The notes under the pieces are model-generated. The model was not told where the DNA came from, ran no database searches, and was given only the letters and a program-made list of their open reading frames with translations. Positions 8,801-10,872 of a stretch of 10,872 nt of DNA are shown in pieces. Position numbers and translations under genes: made by a program. Each line of letters begins with the position of its first letter. The stretch's first letter is position 1. The stretch covers positions 1 to 10,872 of the forward strand of contig JNET01029544.1 of assembly GCA_000697455.1 (NCBI GenBank), read 5' to 3'. The stretch comes from Basidiobolus heterosporus B8920. Its lineage: Eukaryota > Basidiobolomycota > Basidiobolomycetes > Basidiobolales > Basidiobolaceae.

Positions 8801-10058
8801 GCTGAAGTGTTCCAGAAATTAACTGAATCTGTTTCTTCGAATTCTCCCCACATTACCGAAACAATGCTCTCACTGGTAGGTTGCTATCTTTGCTAACTTG
8901 TGACAAAATTCTAACACACGAAAAGTCCCTCCTTACAGATTGTATGGCAAATATGATTCACAGTGGCTTGGTCAATATAACTCCTACTTCCCAAAAGCTG
9001 GCACTTGCGCTACTCTTTTGTTTAAAAAGATACAGCGAAGTTGGTAAAGTTATCACACTTGGATCTGATATTGAGGTGGCGAAGGTTTGTTCTTCAGGTC
9101 TGCCTCTCTGCATTTATTACATACTTAACGTTTGTAGACTCTTTCCACTGCTGAGTCGTTTATTACTTTGCTGACGAGATTACACCCACTTGAACCCAAG
9201 CTTGTACTCGAGGTATCACTGGAGTACTAACTTATTTACTTATATGTATCAAGCTAAAACCCTTTGTAGGTATTGAACCTGTTTTCTGAATGGCTCACCG
9301 ACCCATCTCTTGCGCAAACCATACCCAAAACCTCTATTTGTCAGTTTATTGGGAAGTGTGGCATGGTCAAATTCACACAGTCAAGCATGAAGGTATATAT
9401 TACTTCATTTCAACTCTATCAGACTTCCACTTAACGGACTCGATTGAATCATAGGAAATAGCTGCTGAAAAACTAGCCAGGTTGTGTAGAGATATCTTGA
9501 AGAGCGAGAATTGGCTAGTTATCCAGGAGTGCTATACTCAACTTGTATGGAGATACTGTTTGATCTATTTTCATCCATGTACCTGAACTAACTTCTCACT
9601 GTTTCTGAAGGTTTACTTCGCTACTTACGCCTCACATGTTGAAATGGTTGAGCAAATGATTCCAGAATCCGCACAATCCGCACTAATCAATTTCGTGGGC
9701 AAAGTCCCAGTTCCTCTAGAAGGATATGCCTTCAAAGTAAGCATCACGAGACTTATCCATTGTGATTAATCTCTTATTAATCCCAGATTCACCTATCTAG
9801 TCAGTGGATTATTCCAAGCCACCCGCCCAACTGATGATGATAGAAAAGATCATCAACCTTACCAAAGATTACCAGTCCCGACTTCTAGATCGAATTCTAG
9901 GTAGTACTAATGGAAATTCTGATCTACTGGCTCAAGTGCAAAATTTGAATCTCTTACTAGAGCAGTCACATTCAAGTATCGTAAATATTCGAAATGATCC
10001 GGTGTTATGTGATGAATTTGGCAAATTGAAGAAATTTTTGTTGGACCTTTTGAAATAA
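5806..10058 (+). CDS. FIRRM: FIRRM / C1orf112 homologue (DUF4487), FIGNL1 partner
   Basis: FIRRM (plant FLIP) binds the AAA-ATPase FIGNL1, and the pair dismantles RAD51/DMC1 filaments during recombination and fork repair. Firm exons: 6380-6605, 6676-6771, 6829-7014, 7077-7248, 7308-7435, 7495-8379, 8442-8531, 8585-8713, 8777-8875, 8926-9084, 9138-9212, 9270-9392, 9455-9544, 9611-9736 and 9801-10058 (stop TAA). Tentative 5' exons: 5806-5884, 5922-6021, 6125-6185 and 6239-6339. The sum is in phase, about 1060 residues; human has 853. The product is all helical. Blocks match recalled human FIRRM: SDPFLDYIDITKAI (SDSWIEHIQILKII), SRIPPSPRSNTVNSQI (SKFPPSLYATRISKAH), DVWTFIAREL at 8305-8334 (DAWCFLARYG) and YFATYASHVEMVEQMI (AFTQFAEGTNHEEIV). 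The start is uncertain: a T7 run at 5924-5930 or a 37-base AAG intron must bridge two frames. The frame joins that of INTS10 upstream. Confidence 0.75.
8876..8925 (+). other. Intron with AAG acceptor
   Basis: GTAGGT donor, CTAAC branch-like site at 8911 and acceptor CGAAAAG. Retention would give an early TAA, and only this acceptor returns to the open downstream frame (SLLTDCMANM). The more standard TTACAG at 8938 gives the wrong phase. This is one of the two strongest cases for AAG acceptor use in the window. Confidence 0.7.
9545..9610 (+). other. Intron with AAG acceptor
   Basis: GTATGG donor, GAACTAAC branch-like site about 25 bases before the end, and acceptor TTTCTGAAG. Retention hits TGA, and no TAG or CAG acceptor is available near the branch site. 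Splicing here joins TQL to VYFATYASHV in phase, matching the conserved FIRRM C-terminal block. Confidence 0.75.
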
Positions 10059-10447
10059 TTCAAATAATCCAGCTCTTTCCTATCGTTTGTACATGTAAAT
10101 AGTGACACTATACTCCGCCACACACTCCCATCTCATCCGTAATGTCCTATTTTGTTAACTTTCTGCCTAGAGCGTACCTGCCAAACAGACCCAGATTGGA
10201 AATTTCACATCAGCTGGATTCTTTAATTGCTCTATCATTATAGCGGTACATAAAATATCGAGTGCATGAAAGTAAAGTGGAACATCACTCAAGTAACGAA
10301 TTGATCGCGATAGTTTCCGAACATAAATAAACATGAGTGCATTTCATATAAAAGGGTAATTTACAAGAATTAAAAGATCTACTGTGGCATTTAGCAATAT
10401 CGTACCGGTCCCGGTTCCAACGATGGGTGGGATATCCATGTTCCGAA
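10059..10447. other. Convergent intergenic region
   Basis: This spacer lies between the FIRRM-like stop and the end of the minus-strand gene, which run tail to tail, so it should hold both 3' UTRs. No RNA gene, repeat or mobile element is visible. On the minus strand two frames are open over 10280-10460, but neither connects in phase to the minus-strand gene by a convincing splice. Confidence 0.5.
10326..10331 (+). terminator. Possible polyadenylation signal AATAAA
   Basis: AATAAA lies about 270 bases after the FIRRM-like stop codon, on the same strand. It is the only canonical hexamer I noticed in the spacer. The distance is long for such a compact locus, so the true 3' end may use another site. 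Confidence 0.25.
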
Positions 10448-10872
10448 TTAAAACAACGTTTTGACCTAGAGTAGAGAAGAGTTTGGGGTCAGTATCTTTT
10501 CGAACTTTACGCTGATTCTGGTGACAAGTATAGATACCCGTTTTTTAGGCGGAGTAGACGCGATCTCTTCTTCACTTTGTGAGTTTTCACTCTGGTCTGG
10601 TGTTTCTGGATGACTATCGTTCAGAGAAGGCATGGCAATGTCACGTGAAGAGACGTTCGTCTGACGTGATGCATGGTTAGTTGTCATGGAGGCAAATGGG
10701 AATCCTTGGTTGACGGTGGTAGACGGAGCTTCTAAAGAGGATTTCGCAAAGAGGGGTAATTTAAGATTAATGTCCCCAATTGGTTGGCTGTTATCGATAC
10801 TCTCGCCCTGTTGCATGAAAAGCGGTTCTTCCGCGAGAACACTGGGCTGACTTGCCTCGAGTGAGAAATCAT
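10448..10872 (-). CDS. 3' end of an unidentified gene with a Ser/Thr/Pro-rich tail
   Basis: The minus frame is open from the window edge (10871) with no stop, so the gene continues beyond the window. Its roughly 135 residues are rich in Ser, Thr, Pro, Asn and Glu (for example PETPDQSENSQSEEE) and look disordered. They end in a basic TPPKKR cluster that could be a nuclear localisation signal. Read straight through, the frame stops at TAG 10466-10468. A 72-base intron (10466-10537: GTATCT donor, ATACTGAC branch-like site, CTCTAG acceptor) is in phase and would give the shorter end KKRVKTLF with a stop at 10448. I cannot name a family; the conserved part must lie outside the window. Confidence 0.55.

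Noticed and set aside
3035-10058. Nucleoporin (Nup205/Nup160) or importin-beta/transportin-like proteins
   Set aside because: These were my first guesses for large helical proteins. The ordered block matches fit INTS10 and FIRRM, and no HEAT-repeat or beta-propeller signatures are visible.
9932-10123. 63-codon minus-strand frame
   Set aside because: It is antisense to the last FIRRM exon and shows no coding features of its own.
10400-10440. tRNA-like GGTTCCAAC box
   Set aside because: It resembles a B box, but no A box, acceptor stem or cloverleaf can be built around it on either strand.
1-10872. Mobile elements, viral fossils, CRISPR arrays or tandem repeats
   Set aside because: No terminal repeats, transposase or reverse-transcriptase motifs, or repeated units were seen. 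The window reads as ordinary host genes and short spacers.

Overview
This is nuclear DNA from an intron-rich, gene-dense eukaryote. I find three full-length genes in tandem on the plus strand and the end of a fourth on the minus strand. Introns are mostly 50-70 bases. Donors are mainly GTATxx, GTAAxx or GTTAGT. Branch sites resembling CTAAC, CTAAT or TTGAC lie 10-25 bases before the acceptor. Of 32 acceptors I could place by reading phase, about 19 are TAG, 8 CAG and 5 AAG. That pattern looks fungal (TAG-rich, with a close branch point). However, the two large genes are homologues of INTS10 and FIRRM/C1orf112, families known from animals and plants and missing from the familiar yeasts. An early-diverging fungus or another opisthokont-grade protist fits best, with low confidence in the lineage.

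Layout: 1-1206 has no gene I can name. It contains a CCAAT pair, a TATA-like run, a short ORF (906-1028) and a hydrophobic reading frame (1115-1351) that overlaps the next gene. 1207-2511 encodes a mitochondrial dicarboxylate carrier (DIC1/SLC25A10 type) in seven exons. 2512-3034 is AT-rich spacer. 3035-5790 encodes an INTS10-like subunit of the Integrator complex in about twelve exons. About 5806-10058 encodes a FIRRM (C1orf112, plant FLIP; DUF4487) homologue in about nineteen exons; this protein partners FIGNL1 in removing RAD51 from DNA. 10059-10447 is the tail-to-tail spacer. 10448-10872 is the 3' end of a minus-strand gene coding a Ser/Thr/Pro-rich tail.

The carrier is a metabolic gene with no evident link to the others. 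The INTS10 and FIRRM frames are almost continuous: the INTS10 stop lies 15 bases before the first usable FIRRM ATG, in the same frame, and a 36-base intron-like segment spans both. They may be made from one transcript or even as one fused protein. All identifications rest on reading the translated exons and comparing them with human sequences recalled from memory; no search was run.
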